64,000 bases of DNA. It comes from Latilactobacillus sakei subsp. sakei DSM 20017 = JCM 1157. Its GTDB lineage: Bacteria > Bacillota > Bacilli > Lactobacillales > Lactobacillaceae. Position 1 is the first letter of the stretch. Every line of letters starts with the position of its first letter. Below the pieces are notes generated by a model that was not told where the DNA came from, did not search any database, and worked only from the letters and a program-made list of their open reading frames with translations. The position numbers and the translations under genes were made by a program. This document shows positions 51,306 through 60,705 of this stretch, one piece after another. The DNA lies in NCBI RefSeq assembly GCF_002370355.1, contig NZ_AP017929.1, positions 434,001 through 498,000 of the forward strand, read 5' to 3'.

Positions 51306-51638
51306 TTATCCACAAAAGTTATCCACATATGCACAAGTGTTCGTCCCAAGTCTTGTGGTTAAATTTTTTTGAACCACTAAATAATCGAATCACATTTTTT
51401 GGAACGCTTTCTTATAAAAAAAGTTATCCACCGATTTTTAATTGTTCGCACTACTGTGTATCCATTTTCAAATGCTTTAAAATCAACATTTTTTGACGAT
51501 TTATTTTAATTTTAAAAAGTTATCCACTTTTCATTTATTAACTTGTGGATAACATTAGTGCTTATTTTTCCGTGTTATACCCACAATCCACAGACTTATC
51601 CACAAGCTTCTGTCGTTGCCGCATTTTGGCTATCCACA
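51306..51638. promoter_or_regulatory. DnaA-box cluster
   Basis: The 540-bp gap between htrA and rlmH contains four perfect TTATCCACA boxes: 51306-51314, 51319-51327, 51596-51604 and, inverted, 51544-51552. Near matches are at 51424 (TTATCCACC), 51520 (TTATCCACT), 51630 (CTATCCACA) and, inverted, 51354-51362. The first two are 13 bp apart. The region is A/T-rich with no gene. It may titrate DnaA or act in initiation control; dnaA is not in the window. Confidence 0.85.
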
Positions 51639-51709
51639 TTGACTTTTTTAAAACTTAACAATTCGGCTACTTGTCCCCCTTGACGAACTTCTTTTTTAAT
51701 TTAACACCA

Positions 51710-51759
51710 TAAAAAAGACGTACGATCGGAAAAATCCGGTCGTGCGTCTTTATTTTTAG
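51710..51759 (-). terminator. Terminator after htrA
   Basis: Arms AAAGACGTACGA and TCGTGCGTCTTT with inner CGG/CCG pairs, then T runs on the minus strand, 6 bp past the htrA stop. Confidence 0.85.
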
Positions 51760-51764
51760 TGCGT

Positions 51765-53024
51765 TTATTTAGTTGTTGTCGTACTATCTGATGAAGCTGC
51801 TTGTGTAAGTTTAACATTCGCTTTTTTCAAGCTGCCATTATGGTAGTACTGAATTTCAGTTGTACTATTCATCGCGTAACTGTATAGGATTGTGTGTAAG
51901 TCTGCAACGCTTGAAACCGTCTTGCCGCCTAAACCGACAATCACATCGTATTTACTAATCCCAGCTTTCTTAGCAACTGAATTGCTTGTTACTGAGGCAA
52001 CCACTACCCCGCTATTGACGGTTGATGGTAGTTTTAATACTGAAGATTGTTGTGTTGATGAAATATTGGTTAAATCTATCACACTAATCCCAAGTGCTGG
52101 TCTAACGACTTTCCCGTTAGCCACTAATTGATTAATAATTTTAACAACTTCGTTACTTGGAATAGCAAAGCCCATCCCTTCAACTGTCGTATCACCATTT
52201 GAGGCTAACTTCATTGAATTAATCCCAACAACTTGACCGGCCATATTAACTAATGGGCCACCTGAGTTCCCAGGGTTAATCGCTGTATCAGTTTGAATAA
52301 CAGTCGCTTGACCAGTTGTTTGGCCAGTTGTTTCGTCCGTCACATCAATTGTCCGTTTCTTAGCAGAAATGATCCCTTGTGTGACAGAAGTTGCGTATTC
52401 TGAACCCAATGGTGAGCCGATCGCAAGAACTGATTCACCAGCTTTGATACTATCTGAATCACCAAACGTTGCCGTCTTCTTCACTTTAGTCCCGTTAATT
52501 TTTAAGACAGCCAAATCAGAAACAGCATCTGTCCCAACTAAACTAGCTTCCAATTTTGTGCCATCACTCAAAATGACTTCGATTTTATCAGAACCAGCAA
52601 CCACGTGATTATTCGTCACGATGTAAGCTTTGCCGTCTTTTTTCTCGTAGATTAAACCTGAACCTTCACTGGATTCTTCTAAATCACTGCTACTGCTCTT
52701 AGAAGAACTACTATTGCTGTTGGTGCTGCCTGAACCAAATAATGAACTCAGGTCACCGGTTGATTGTTGTTGTTTTTGTAAGTTCACAACGGATACAACT
52801 GATGTATTAACCTTTTGGAAGGCTGTTGTCGTCTGTGATGATGAGTTCACTTTGATATTACTAATCTTAGTTGCCCCCGCTTTAGTAGGCGTCTGCGTTG
52901 CAGTCGTGACATCATTGGCCGAACTGCCGAGTCGAGAAAAACCGGCATAGGCTGCGCCCCCACCAATCAATGCTGAAATAACTGCAACAACCGCTGTTTT
53001 CATTAATCCTGAATTTTGATTCAT
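51765..53024 (-). CDS. htrA: HtrA/DegP-like serine protease
   Basis: A 419-residue surface protease with an N-terminal membrane anchor (residues ~9-27) and a S/N-rich linker. The trypsin-like domain shows H in T-N-N-H-V-V, D in A-V-S-D-L-A-V-L and S in N-P-G-N-S-G-G-P-L. One C-terminal PDZ domain follows (L-G-G-K-T-V-S-S-V-A-D-L). It degrades misfolded exported proteins. It lies downstream of walJ in the usual Lactobacillales order. Confidence 0.95.
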   Translation of the reverse strand: MNQNSGLMKTAVVAVISALIGGGAAYAGFSRLGSSANDVTTATQTPTKAGATKISNIKVNSSSQTTTAFQKVNTSVVSVVNLQKQQQSTGDLSSLFGSGSTNSNSSSSKSSSSDLEESSEGSGLIYEKKDGKAYIVTNNHVVAGSDKIEVILSDGTKLEASLVGTDAVSDLAVLKINGTKVKKTATFGDSDSIKAGESVLAIGSPLGSEYATSVTQGIISAKKRTIDVTDETTGQTTGQATVIQTDTAINPGNSGGPLVNMAGQVVGINSMKLASNGDTTVEGMGFAIPSNEVVKIINQLVANGKVVRPALGISVIDLTNISSTQQSSVLKLPSTVNSGVVVASVTSNSVAKKAGISKYDVIVGLGGKTVSSVADLHTILYSYAMNSTTEIQYYHNGSLKKANVKLTQAASSDSTTTTK

Positions 53025-53157
53025 ACTAAATCACCCAAACTTTCTAATTTTATTCTGTTTATTGATTATCTCTATCATAAAATTTAAATTTGAAAAATTC
53101 ATGAACAAGTTACGAATTTTAAATTGTTTTTATAGCGGTATTTTAACGCTTTTATGC

Positions 53158-53964
53158 CTAAACAACAAATAAAGGGTCCGCAATCGCTGGATCAGTATCC
53201 AAAATTTCAAAATCCGTGCCAACACCGTAATCATGTTGTTCTAAAATTGATGCCACCGTTAAGTGTGCCAACTCCTTCATATTGTTTTCTTGGCTCAAAT
53301 GACCTAGGAAAACACGCTTTGTTTGTTGTCCCATAAAGGCCATTAAGGCTGAAGCCCCATCTTCGTTAGATAGATGACCCGTATCACTAAGAATACGTTG
53401 TTTAAGCGACCAAGGGTACTTACCCATTCGTAACATTTCCAAATCGTGATTACATTCCACCAAGTAGGCATCCGCATTTTCGATAGTGCCTCTGATTTGA
53501 TCCGAAACGTAACCCGTATCCGTTAAGATTGCGAAGGCTCGGTTATTATGATGAAATTGATAGAATTGCGCCGCAGCGGCATCGTGTGAAACGCCATAAC
53601 TTTCAACATCGATATCACCGAGTGTTTTGGTTTTACCCATCTCAAAGACGTGCTTATGTTCATCAGGAACGGTCCCAATAATTGACGCCATCGCATCCCA
53701 AGTCGGTTGGTTAGCATACACATCAATCCCATACCGGCGGGCTAAAACACCCACGCCACTACTGTGATCGCGATGTTCGTGCGTCACTAGTAGACTGTCA
53801 ACATCCTTTAAATCCCGACCGATACTGTGCATTAAATCCTGAACGCGTTTACCGCTCATTCCCGCGTCGACTAATATTTTTTGAGTTGGTGTTTCAATAA
53901 AAGTTGTGTTGCCTGAACTACTGCTGGCTAAGACGCTAACCCGCATTTCATCTTTTTCTACCAT
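53158..53964 (-). CDS. walJ: Metallo-beta-lactamase-fold protein WalJ (YycJ)
   Basis: A 268-residue MBL-fold protein. The metal motif is T-H-E-H-R-D-H-S-S-G, with N-terminal S-S-S-S-G-N-T-T-F and further ligands in L-T-D-T-G and S-D-T-G-H-L-S. Homologues form part of the wal operon and are linked to coordination of cell division with replication, probably as a nuclease. ATG at 53964. It follows the truncated yycI. Confidence 0.93.
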   Translation of the reverse strand: MVEKDEMRVSVLASSSSGNTTFIETPTQKILVDAGMSGKRVQDLMHSIGRDLKDVDSLLVTHEHRDHSSGVGVLARRYGIDVYANQPTWDAMASIIGTVPDEHKHVFEMGKTKTLGDIDVESYGVSHDAAAAQFYQFHHNNRAFAILTDTGYVSDQIRGTIENADAYLVECNHDLEMLRMGKYPWSLKQRILSDTGHLSNEDGASALMAFMGQQTKRVFLGHLSQENNMKELAHLTVASILEQHDYGVGTDFEILDTDPAIADPLFVV

Positions 53965-53998
53965 TTATCCGCTATCCCCTTGGCTTTTTCACTGATTC

Positions 53999-54417
53999 TT
54001 ATGATGTTACTTCGCTGCGATTCTTCATTAAGGCGCCGGTGAACGCATTGATGCGCTTAACGACGACGTTTTTGGTACTCTTATTTTCAATGGCGATTTG
54101 CCAGGCTGGTACGTAGACCGTACTGCTATTGGCGTCTAATAGGGCGCTATAGCCTAGTTGAACCCACAAAATCTTGGAGTTATTTGGAATTTCATTATCC
54201 GTGTATAAATCGACGACTGCCCCTTGTGCAGAAATCTTGGTCATTTCCTTTTCACGTAAAATTTGAACCTTATTGATATAAGTCTGCGTATACTGGCTAA
54301 TTTGTCCGTTATCCAATGTAAAAATTAACTGTCCATGTTCGTCCATCATTTGCCCCCCTGGGACCTTTTGGACGTAAACAGCTTGCTGATTATTCGATAA
54401 CGCTTTTGAATACCGAT
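53999..54417 (-). pseudogene. yycI: YycI C-terminal fragment (N terminus removed by IS3)
   Basis: The frame is open from the IS3 border at 54417 to a stop at 53999, about 138 codons. It includes Y-V-Q-K-V-P-G-G-Q-M-M-D-E-H-G-Q-L-I-F and D-L-Y-T-D-N-E-I-P-N-N-S-K-I-L-W, typical of YycI C-terminal domains. A full YycI is about 270 residues with an N-terminal membrane helix, which is missing here. YycI normally acts with YycH on WalK at the membrane; without its anchor this piece should be inactive even if translated. Confidence 0.85.
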
Positions 54418-54449
54418 TGCTCCTATGTCAATAAATGGCACATCTTTTT

Positions 54450-55217
54450 CTAAACACTCGTTCTAATTCTGTCGGAATTAAACCAACTGATGTAATTTGA
54501 GGTTCGGATTACCAAGTCCTCAAAATTGGAAAAAGTTGTTTGAAAGGCAAACTCTCTCTTCAACAATGAGTGAAAAGCTTCAATTGGCCCATTATCATAA
54601 GGATAACCTTGTTTTGAGTATGAGTGGCTAATCTGATGCCGTTCAAGTAAAGTTTCAACTTCGTTGCTGGTGTACTGTGAACCCATGTCAGAGTGAAAAT
54701 ATTGTGGCTTTTGATGATATTCAAGCGCCTGATTAATCGTTTCTACAACTAACGTCGCCTCCATCTGACGACCAATCTTGAAAGCAAGAACTTGATGAAC
54801 CTTTGGTTCGTAAATAGAACTGAGATAAACCCAGGTTCCTGGACGTAATTCCAAATAAGTAATGTCAGCACGCCATATCCTTGCATTGGGCTGGTGCTTG
54901 ATTAAATTGGGGCGTTGTGAATGATCCACATGAGTGCCAGGTTTTTTAAATCGCCGATTCATTAAAGAGTGAATCTCCATTTCCCTCATTAATCGTAAAA
55001 TTCGTTTTGACCCAACACAGATGCCTGACTTGCGAAGCACCATCGTTATTCGTGGATAACCATAGGCACGATAATTATTTTCCCAAATCAATTTAATTTT
55101 TTCTTTGAGTTGATTATCAACACGTTCGTGTTGACTAGGTTGATATCTTTTCCAATGGTAATAGGTGCTGCGCGGTAATTTCAGTGCCGAAAGAATAATT
55201 GATAAGCGGTGTCGCAA
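54450..55217 (-). CDS. IS3-family transposase OrfB (copy 2)
   Basis: A 255-residue DDE transposase subunit identical in translation to 465-1232, with the triad in W-R-A-D-I, H-S-D-M-G-S and G-P-I-E-A-F. The identity of the two copies implies recent spread in this genome. Confidence 0.93.
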   Translation of the reverse strand: MRHRLSIILSALKLPRSTYYHWKRYQPSQHERVDNQLKEKIKLIWENNYRAYGYPRITMVLRKSGICVGSKRILRLMREMEIHSLMNRRFKKPGTHVDHSQRPNLIKHQPNARIWRADITYLELRPGTWVYLSSIYEPKVHQVLAFKIGRQMEATLVVETINQALEYHQKPQYFHSDMGSQYTSNEVETLLERHQISHSYSKQGYPYDNGPIEAFHSLLKREFAFQTTFSNFEDLVIRTSNYISWFNSDRIRTSV

Positions 55218-55255
55218 TAACTGATCTTCTATGAAGACAAGGCAATTAATTCGTC

Positions 55256-55519
55256 CTAATGCTTTCCCAGTAACACCGCCGCAGCTTTTAAAATTTCGAG
55301 TTCCTCCTTTAATCGCTGATTTTCCTTTTGAAGTTGTTTGAATTCTTTGGACGTTACTTCAGTACCGTCTTCTAGCTCAACTGATTTAGCGCCTTTAACC
55401 CAGTTATGAATTGCGGCTGGAGAAACACCGTATTCCTCGGAAAGCGAGCGAATAGATCTTTTCTCTTCACGATGCATCTTCACAATGCTGGCTTTAAAAT
55501 CATCTTGATATCGTTTCAT
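55256..55519 (-). CDS. IS3-family transposase OrfA (copy 2)
   Basis: An 87-residue HTH/coiled-coil protein identical to 1271-1534. It overlaps the likely OrfAB frameshift zone with orfB. Confidence 0.92.
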   Translation of the reverse strand: MKRYQDDFKASIVKMHREEKRSIRSLSEEYGVSPAAIHNWVKGAKSVELEDGTEVTSKEFKQLQKENQRLKEELEILKAAAVLLGKH

Positions 55520-55597
55520 TGGAATGCTCCTATCTTGTTTTATTAATTATGGCACAACTGTTCAGAAATTTATGTACCAAATACTAGGGTAGGAGCA

Positions 55598-56586
55598 CCT
55601 TCAACATAGGTGCGATAAGTCGTCGAATTGGTATCTTCATCATAACTGTAAAAACGCATGCCGGATAATGAATTGCCCGTCTTCAACAACGCAGCAAAAC
55701 TCGTTTCAAAACTCTTCGTTAAGCCTGTCGGTGACTTCGTATCCTCATATTTCACAAATGCAATTTCACCCGTTTTATGATTGATGGTTAGTCGCTTGTA
55801 TAAATCGTTATTGGCACCATCTGTATAGATTACATTGTCCCCTTGTTCTTTAGCATCAATATTATCAGTATTTTTTTGATCCAATAGGGTCGTAATATAG
55901 TAATTTTCTGGTTGTTGGTTGACTAAGTAACTATATGGTAAAAGGGACTGATCGGCAGCCACATAAATAAACGGTTTATGATTTAACAAACTCTCCTTAA
56001 CATTCAAGTGTACATCTGAATGATCCAAAATACGTTTCACTTGGGCCTCTGAAAATTGCCGCATCGTCGTTTGATAAGTCATGTGACTCTTATCGTTCAT
56101 CAATGTCAGCTGTGGCTTATTCCCCATCGTAATCTTAATCCGATTAAAGGTCGTATTCCGGCTCAATTGGTTGTTACTGTCGTCAAAAACCTTCTTAAAG
56201 ACCGCATACGAAATATTGTCCGGATACAACAAGGTCAATGTATCATCAGTTGTAATCGCCTGATAGTAATTGGCTTCACTTAACTTAGATGCTTTAAACC
56301 GTGCTGATTTAGTCAACTTCATGGCTTCCTTCAGCTTGGGCACTAAGCTTTCTTTTGAATTATAAACGAGCTGACTCTGTTGATTAGTCCGCCACAGGAT
56401 TTGCGTGGGTAAAAAGATATCGCTAATCTTGCGATCCGATTTTCGACTCACCGCTTTCGTCGTCGTTTGACTATCTGTCCGTCGTTCGTAATGTGTATTA
56501 TTCGTCCAAATCTTCCAGGATAAAATAATACTTAAAACGATTGAAGCAATCAGGATGACCCGCATCACAAAACTATTAAATTTCAT
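55598..56586 (-). pseudogene. yycH: YycH, truncated at the C terminus by IS3
   Basis: ATG at 56586 overlaps the walK stop by 11 bp, the usual walK-yycH coupling. The N terminus has a membrane helix (V-M-R-V-I-L-I-A-S-I-V-L-S-I-I-L-S-W-K-I-W). About 330 native residues remain; typical YycH is about 430-450. The frame then reads eight IS-encoded residues and stops at 55570. Extracellular YycH normally works with YycI to tune WalK. The loss of the last quarter and the missing YycI anchor probably abolish this. Confidence 0.85.
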
Positions 56587-58474
56587 CCCAATCACCTCCA
56601 TCAGAATCAATTGGTTCGTATGGTAAAGAAATATAGAATGTTGAGCCTTTGCCTTCTTGGCTATCAACCCAAACACGCCCATTATGTGCTTCGATAACTT
56701 CTTTTGAAATTGCCAAGCCTAAACCGGTCCCGCCTTGTTTCCGAGAGCGCGCCTTATCAACCCGGTAGAAACGATCGAAGATTCTCCCTAAATCTTTACG
56801 TGGAATCCCTAAGCCCTGATCAGAAATGCTTAAGATCACATGACGATGGGTTTCCAATAAACGACAAGTGATGACCCCACCATCTGGTGAATACTTAATC
56901 GCATTATTCATAATATTATCGACTACCTGCATGAATTTATCGGTATCAATTTCGACCCATAAATCCCGCTTGGTGAAGTCGCGCGTAATACTGTATTTTT
57001 TATTAGGATCATCAGTTGGTAACTTGCCCGTCCCTCTCGGTGATGCATTGTTATCGTGTTCCTGATCCCGTTTAATCATCATATCAAACCGATCAAGTAC
57101 ATAGCCAAAGAATTCATTTAAATTAACAAATTCTAAATTCATTTTAGCTGTCCCTTGGTCCATCCGCGATAAACTCAATAAATCGTTAATCATTCGGATC
57201 ATTCGATCAGTTTCTTCTTGCGTAACCTTCAAAAAGTTCGGTGCGACTTCAGGATCTTGCCAAGCACCATCATTAAGGGCTTCGATGTAACTCCGAACAC
57301 TCGTCAATGGTGTCCGCAATTCGTGAGAAACATTTGAAACGAATTCGCGTTGTTCACGTTCATTCTTTTGTTGTTCCGTTACATCATGTAACACACACAC
57401 TAACCCGGTGATATAGCCTGTTTCTCTTTGAATCAATGAAAAATCGACATGCAAAATCAAGTCATGATCTTGTTGATCTGAAAAATCTAAGACCATCACT
57501 TGTTGGGTTTCTAATAAATCGCGAAGTGTATATTCTTCACTAATTTTAAGCACTTTTAGAAGCGATTGGCCCAAGACGCCATCGCTAGTCACATTGAGAA
57601 AGTCCTGCCCGGTTTCATTAATAATCGTGATATTACCTCGTCGATCAGTCGCAATTACCCCATCAGTCATGTGACTCATAACGCTATCTAATCGCCGTCG
57701 CTCGGATTCGGACGCTTCTTGCGCCTCTTCGACCCGAACTGACAAGTTATTAACCGCAATCGCAAGTTGGCCCAATTCATCCTGTCCATAGATGCGGACC
57801 TGGCCTGAATAATCGCCACGTGCCATCTGAATTGCTTGTTTCTTCATTTCATCAATTGGACGCGTTATTGCCCGGGAAATGACAATCGATAAAGCCATCC
57901 CTAATAAACCTGCCACAAGAGACGAGGTCAGGAAAATAACCGTGATCGATGAAATGCCTTTATAGACCTCTTCCATGCTGGCACGAATATAGACTGCCCC
58001 AACGACAGTATTGCTGTCACCATTGGGATCCGTCAACGGTTGAATCGCCGTATAATAACTGCCCTGGCTTTCACTATAGGCAACTTCTTGTTCCGTATGC
58101 CCTGAATAAATCGCCTGTTTCACACGTGGATTACGCGTTTTTTGACCAACAGTACTTTGCGTATTCAGATTAGTGACACCCCGAATGGTCCCTTTATTAT
58201 CAACGACTTGAATCTCAGCAGAATTGCCCATATCGCCGATAATATCCTTGATATTTTTATTCGCATTACCGCTATTGCTCATCAATTCATTGCTTAATTG
58301 GTTTTGAACATAGGGAGTCACTTGCAATGACTGCTTAAAATCTTTCACATTTTGGTATTCCAATTGCTTAACAAACGAAGCCCCAATCACCTCTAGTGTT
58401 ACTAGCAGCAACAAGACAAAAACAATTGCAATCTTGAAATGGATTGATTGGAATAACCGAATTTTTTTATTCAT
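56576..58474 (-). CDS. walK: WalK sensor histidine kinase
   Basis: A 632-residue sensor kinase. TM1 (residues ~12-32) and TM2 (~180-203) enclose an extracellular PAS-like domain. HAMP (~205-255), PAS (~265-370), HisKA with H in V-S-N-V-S-H-E-L-R-T-P, and HATPase with N-N-A-I-K-Y-S-P, D-Q-G-L-G-I-P and G-G-T-G-L-G-L-A-I follow. It controls cell-wall hydrolase expression with WalR and is usually essential. It is intact and 9 bp after walR. Confidence 0.96.
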   Translation of the reverse strand: MNKKIRLFQSIHFKIAIVFVLLLLVTLEVIGASFVKQLEYQNVKDFKQSLQVTPYVQNQLSNELMSNSGNANKNIKDIIGDMGNSAEIQVVDNKGTIRGVTNLNTQSTVGQKTRNPRVKQAIYSGHTEQEVAYSESQGSYYTAIQPLTDPNGDSNTVVGAVYIRASMEEVYKGISSITVIFLTSSLVAGLLGMALSIVISRAITRPIDEMKKQAIQMARGDYSGQVRIYGQDELGQLAIAVNNLSVRVEEAQEASESERRRLDSVMSHMTDGVIATDRRGNITIINETGQDFLNVTSDGVLGQSLLKVLKISEEYTLRDLLETQQVMVLDFSDQQDHDLILHVDFSLIQRETGYITGLVCVLHDVTEQQKNEREQREFVSNVSHELRTPLTSVRSYIEALNDGAWQDPEVAPNFLKVTQEETDRMIRMINDLLSLSRMDQGTAKMNLEFVNLNEFFGYVLDRFDMMIKRDQEHDNNASPRGTGKLPTDDPNKKYSITRDFTKRDLWVEIDTDKFMQVVDNIMNNAIKYSPDGGVITCRLLETHRHVILSISDQGLGIPRKDLGRIFDRFYRVDKARSRKQGGTGLGLAISKEVIEAHNGRVWVDSQEGKGSTFYISLPYEPIDSDGGDWDEI

Positions 58475-58483
58475 GCGTTAAAC

Positions 58484-59197
58484 TTACTCCTGCTCAGGAT
58501 TTCTTAAATAATAACCAACACCACGACGCGTTACTAACCATTCTGGATGACTAGGATTATCTTCAATCTTCTCACGTAAACGACGGACTGTGACATCCAC
58601 TGTGCGCACATCACCAAAGTAGTCATAACCCCAAACTGTTTGTAATAAATGTTCGCGCGTCATTACTTGCCCAATATGTTTGGCTAAGTAATGTAATAAT
58701 TCGAATTCACGATGTGTTAATTCAATCTTCGTGCCCCGTTTAGACACAATATAAGCTTCTGGGTGAATCGTGAGGTCGCCAATGTTAATTTCGTGGTTTT
58801 CCTCATTTGCTTCTTTATCAGATTGACTGGTTGACCCTTGGCGTCTTAAATTTGCTTTAACACGGGCAACCAATTCACGATTGGAAAAAGGTTTTGTGAC
58901 ATAATCATCAGCGCCTAATTCTAGCCCTATCACTTTATCAATTTCTGAATCTTTAGCTGTTACCATAATAATTGGCATATCGTGTGATTTGCGTACCTGG
59001 CGAGCGACTTCAAGACCGTCAACCTTAGGTAACATCAAATCTAATAGAATTAAGTCAGGGACAACTTCTTCTACTTGTTGTAGTGCTTCTTCCCCATCAT
59101 AAGCTGTGTAAACATCATAGCCCTCTTTCGTTAGATTAAACTTAACGATATCCGAGATGGGTTTTTCATCATCAACTACCAATATTTTTTTAGCCAT
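58484..59197 (-). CDS. walR: WalR response regulator
   Basis: A 237-residue OmpR-family regulator. The receiver has D-D-E-K-P-I-S-D, the phosphorylated aspartate in L-I-L-L-D-L-M-L-P and K in Y-V-T-K-P-F. The winged-helix domain contains [13 protein letters not shown] and [15 protein letters not shown] at 59197 after AAGGAGG is chosen over the upstream frame start at 59257. First gene of the wal operon. Confidence 0.97.
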   Translation of the reverse strand: MAKKILVVDDEKPISDIVKFNLTKEGYDVYTAYDGEEALQQVEEVVPDLILLDLMLPKVDGLEVARQVRKSHDMPIIMVTAKDSEIDKVIGLELGADDYVTKPFSNRELVARVKANLRRQGSTSQSDKEANEENHEINIGDLTIHPEAYIVSKRGTKIELTHREFELLHYLAKHIGQVMTREHLLQTVWGYDYFGDVRTVDVTVRRLREKIEDNPSHPEWLVTRRGVGYYLRNPEQE

Positions 59198-59372
59198 TTT
59201 AGTATCCTCCTTGGATGCTTTGTCTTCTATTATACTCATTTTAAGAATGCAATTCAAAATCTGGTCTCGTTTTCAAGCCCGTTATAAACCCGCCATTAAC
59301 GATATTTAATGGGTCTAAATGCGTTGCTACTTACTCCCGCAACAATTTTATTGAAAAAAATTAAAAAAACTG

Positions 59373-59402
59373 TTTACAGATTGCCAATCTCTATGGTATG
59401 AT
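59373..59402 (+). promoter_or_regulatory. tRNA-Lys promoter
   Basis: TTTACA (59373-59378), an 18-bp spacer and TATGAT (59397-59402), 35 bp before the mature tRNA. Confidence 0.65.
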
Positions 59403-59437
59403 ATTTAAGTCGTAAGGCATGAGACATTAAATCACAT

Positions 59438-59510
59438 GGGTGGTTAGCTCAGCTGGCAGAGCAACGGACTCTTAATCCGTGGGTCCAGGGTTCGATCCCC
59501 TGACCACCCA
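59438..59510 (+). tRNA. tRNA-Lys (anticodon CTT)
   Basis: 73 nt. Acceptor GGGTGGT pairs with ACCACCC plus discriminator A. D-arm contains AGCTCAGCTGGCAGAGC; anticodon stem ACGGA/TCCGT holds loop CTCTTAA with anticodon CTT; T-loop is GGTTCGATCCC. CCA is not encoded. Confidence 0.97.
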
Positions 59511-59525
59511 TCAAGTATACACGAT

Positions 59526-59569
59526 AAATAGTCATAATGATGCAATTGCATCGTTATGACTATTTTTTT
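59526..59569 (+). terminator. Terminator after tRNA-Lys
   Basis: AATAGTCATAATGATGC and GCATCGTTATGACTATT form a long stem followed by TTTTT. Confidence 0.9.
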
Positions 59570-59602
59570 ATACAAAAATAAAAGATTATCCGCCCAGTAA
59601 AG

Positions 59603-59636
59603 CCCGCCTATCTAAGAAGATAAGCGGGCTTTTGTG
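59603..59636 (-). terminator. Terminator of the resolvase gene
   Basis: AAAAGCCCGCTTATCTT and its complementary arm AGATAGGCGGGCTT flank a short loop, immediately after the resolvase stop. Confidence 0.8.
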
Positions 59637-60191
59637 TTAGGCCTTCACGGCACGACGTCTTAGCGTCGAAATACTAATTCCTGTTTTTAAACTAATCTCT
59701 TGGATGGTTAAACCTTTTTCAACATCCTTCAGTGCGCCTTCAATTTGCTGATCTGTATACTTTTGCCGCCGGCCTTCATGATAGAGTGGGTTATTCATCC
59801 GCGCAGCTTCCTTACCTTCTTGTGTCCGCGTCACAATCATATCCCGCTCAAATTGCGCAAAGGCACTCAGCATCGTTAGCATTAGGTTTCCTGTGGGGGT
59901 ATCTTCAATGGTCCCCATATTTAAAATCGTCACCTTGATATTACGCGCAAACAACTCTTTCGTAATACTTAAAGCCCCAATTGTATTACGCGCGAATCGG
60001 TCTAATTTTGTCACTATTAGCGTATCGCCCGGTTTTAACTTTTTTAGAAGCAACTTAAACTTAGGCCGATCAGTTGTCGTCCCTGTGAATTTTTCGGAAT
60101 AGATTTTATCACAATCGGCCTGCTTTAGTTGCTCGATTTGTGTATCTAAATTCTGGCCCATCGTAGACACTCTTGCATAGCCATATTTCAT
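59637..60191 (-). CDS. Serine recombinase (resolvase/invertase family)
   Basis: A 184-residue small serine recombinase. It starts M-K-Y-G-Y-A-R-V-S-T with the nucleophile serine; L-D-R-F-A-R-N-T, F-E-R-D-M-I-V-T-R-T-Q-E-G and a C-terminal HTH (L-T-I-Q-E-I-S-L-K-T-G-I-S-I-S-T-L-R-R) follow. ATG at 60191 has AGGAGG 10 bases upstream. Similar to the enzyme at 1930-2514 but clearly diverged. Such proteins usually come from plasmids or transposons; no matching terminal repeats were found here. Confidence 0.9.
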   Translation of the reverse strand: MKYGYARVSTMGQNLDTQIEQLKQADCDKIYSEKFTGTTTDRPKFKLLLKKLKPGDTLIVTKLDRFARNTIGALSITKELFARNIKVTILNMGTIEDTPTGNLMLTMLSAFAQFERDMIVTRTQEGKEAARMNNPLYHEGRRQKYTDQQIEGALKDVEKGLTIQEISLKTGISISTLRRRAVKA

Positions 60192-60221
60192 AATAGTGTT
60201 ACCTCCTAAAATTTGATGCAC

Positions 60222-60705
60222 AAACTTATTTTAAAAGATACGCGATGATTAGCAAGGCTTATATTTACGTTTTGTAAACATTCCGTTCAGAAACTATCGA
60301 ACCACGCCGCCTAACCCCAAGTGTACACTCTCCGTTTAAGTTCATCTACTTTATTGTATCTATAAGTTATCACACCCATCATGACTCGTTAAAGTTATAC
60401 GCTTTAACGTTTTATCAAAAAAGCTTAACTCTTGTTAAGCTTATTAAAATTTTAATAATCCTTTAAAGCTTTTGTTATCAATCGTTTCATCTAATATCGC
60501 TAGCAAAAATGACGGTCTATATTAAATTTTGCACAATTATTATTAATTATTTTGAAAATTTCATCGCATTATTACTATTTAGCGACTATTAATAGTCAAA
60601 AATAATAAATTGTTTTTCAGTTAGTACTATGCAAATATCACTTGCTTTTAAATACTTCTCTACTTTCTTATAATATGATTAAGCTCAATTGGGGGAGGAA
60701 TCATC
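60222..60705. other. AT-rich intergenic region with one stem-loop
   Basis: I see no coding frame. The only clear structure is AAGCTTAAC-TCTT-GTTAAGCTT near 60422-60443, a perfect 9-bp hairpin without a full T run. TATAAT at 60670 may be the -10 of the XRE-type gene. Confidence 0.5.

Larger units (their letters stand above)
54418..55597 (-). mobile_element. IS3-family insertion sequence (IS150 group), copy 2, 1180 bp
   Basis: Same ends (TGCTCCTA inverted), length and encoded proteins as copy 1 at 433-1612. The flanks differ (GAT left, CCT right), so no target duplication is present. The genes on either side do not join into one frame: the sequence between yycH residue ~330 and the middle of yycI is missing. 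This suggests an IS-mediated deletion. Confidence 0.94.

Noticed and set aside
51306-51638. Calling the region oriC
   Set aside because: No dnaA or dnaN is near, and gene skew cannot be judged from this window; only the box cluster is claimed.
59437-60221. tRNA-Lys as an attachment site of an integrative element with the adjacent recombinase
   Set aside because: The recombinase is a small serine resolvase, not a tRNA-targeting tyrosine integrase, and I saw no repeat of the tRNA 3' end in the window.
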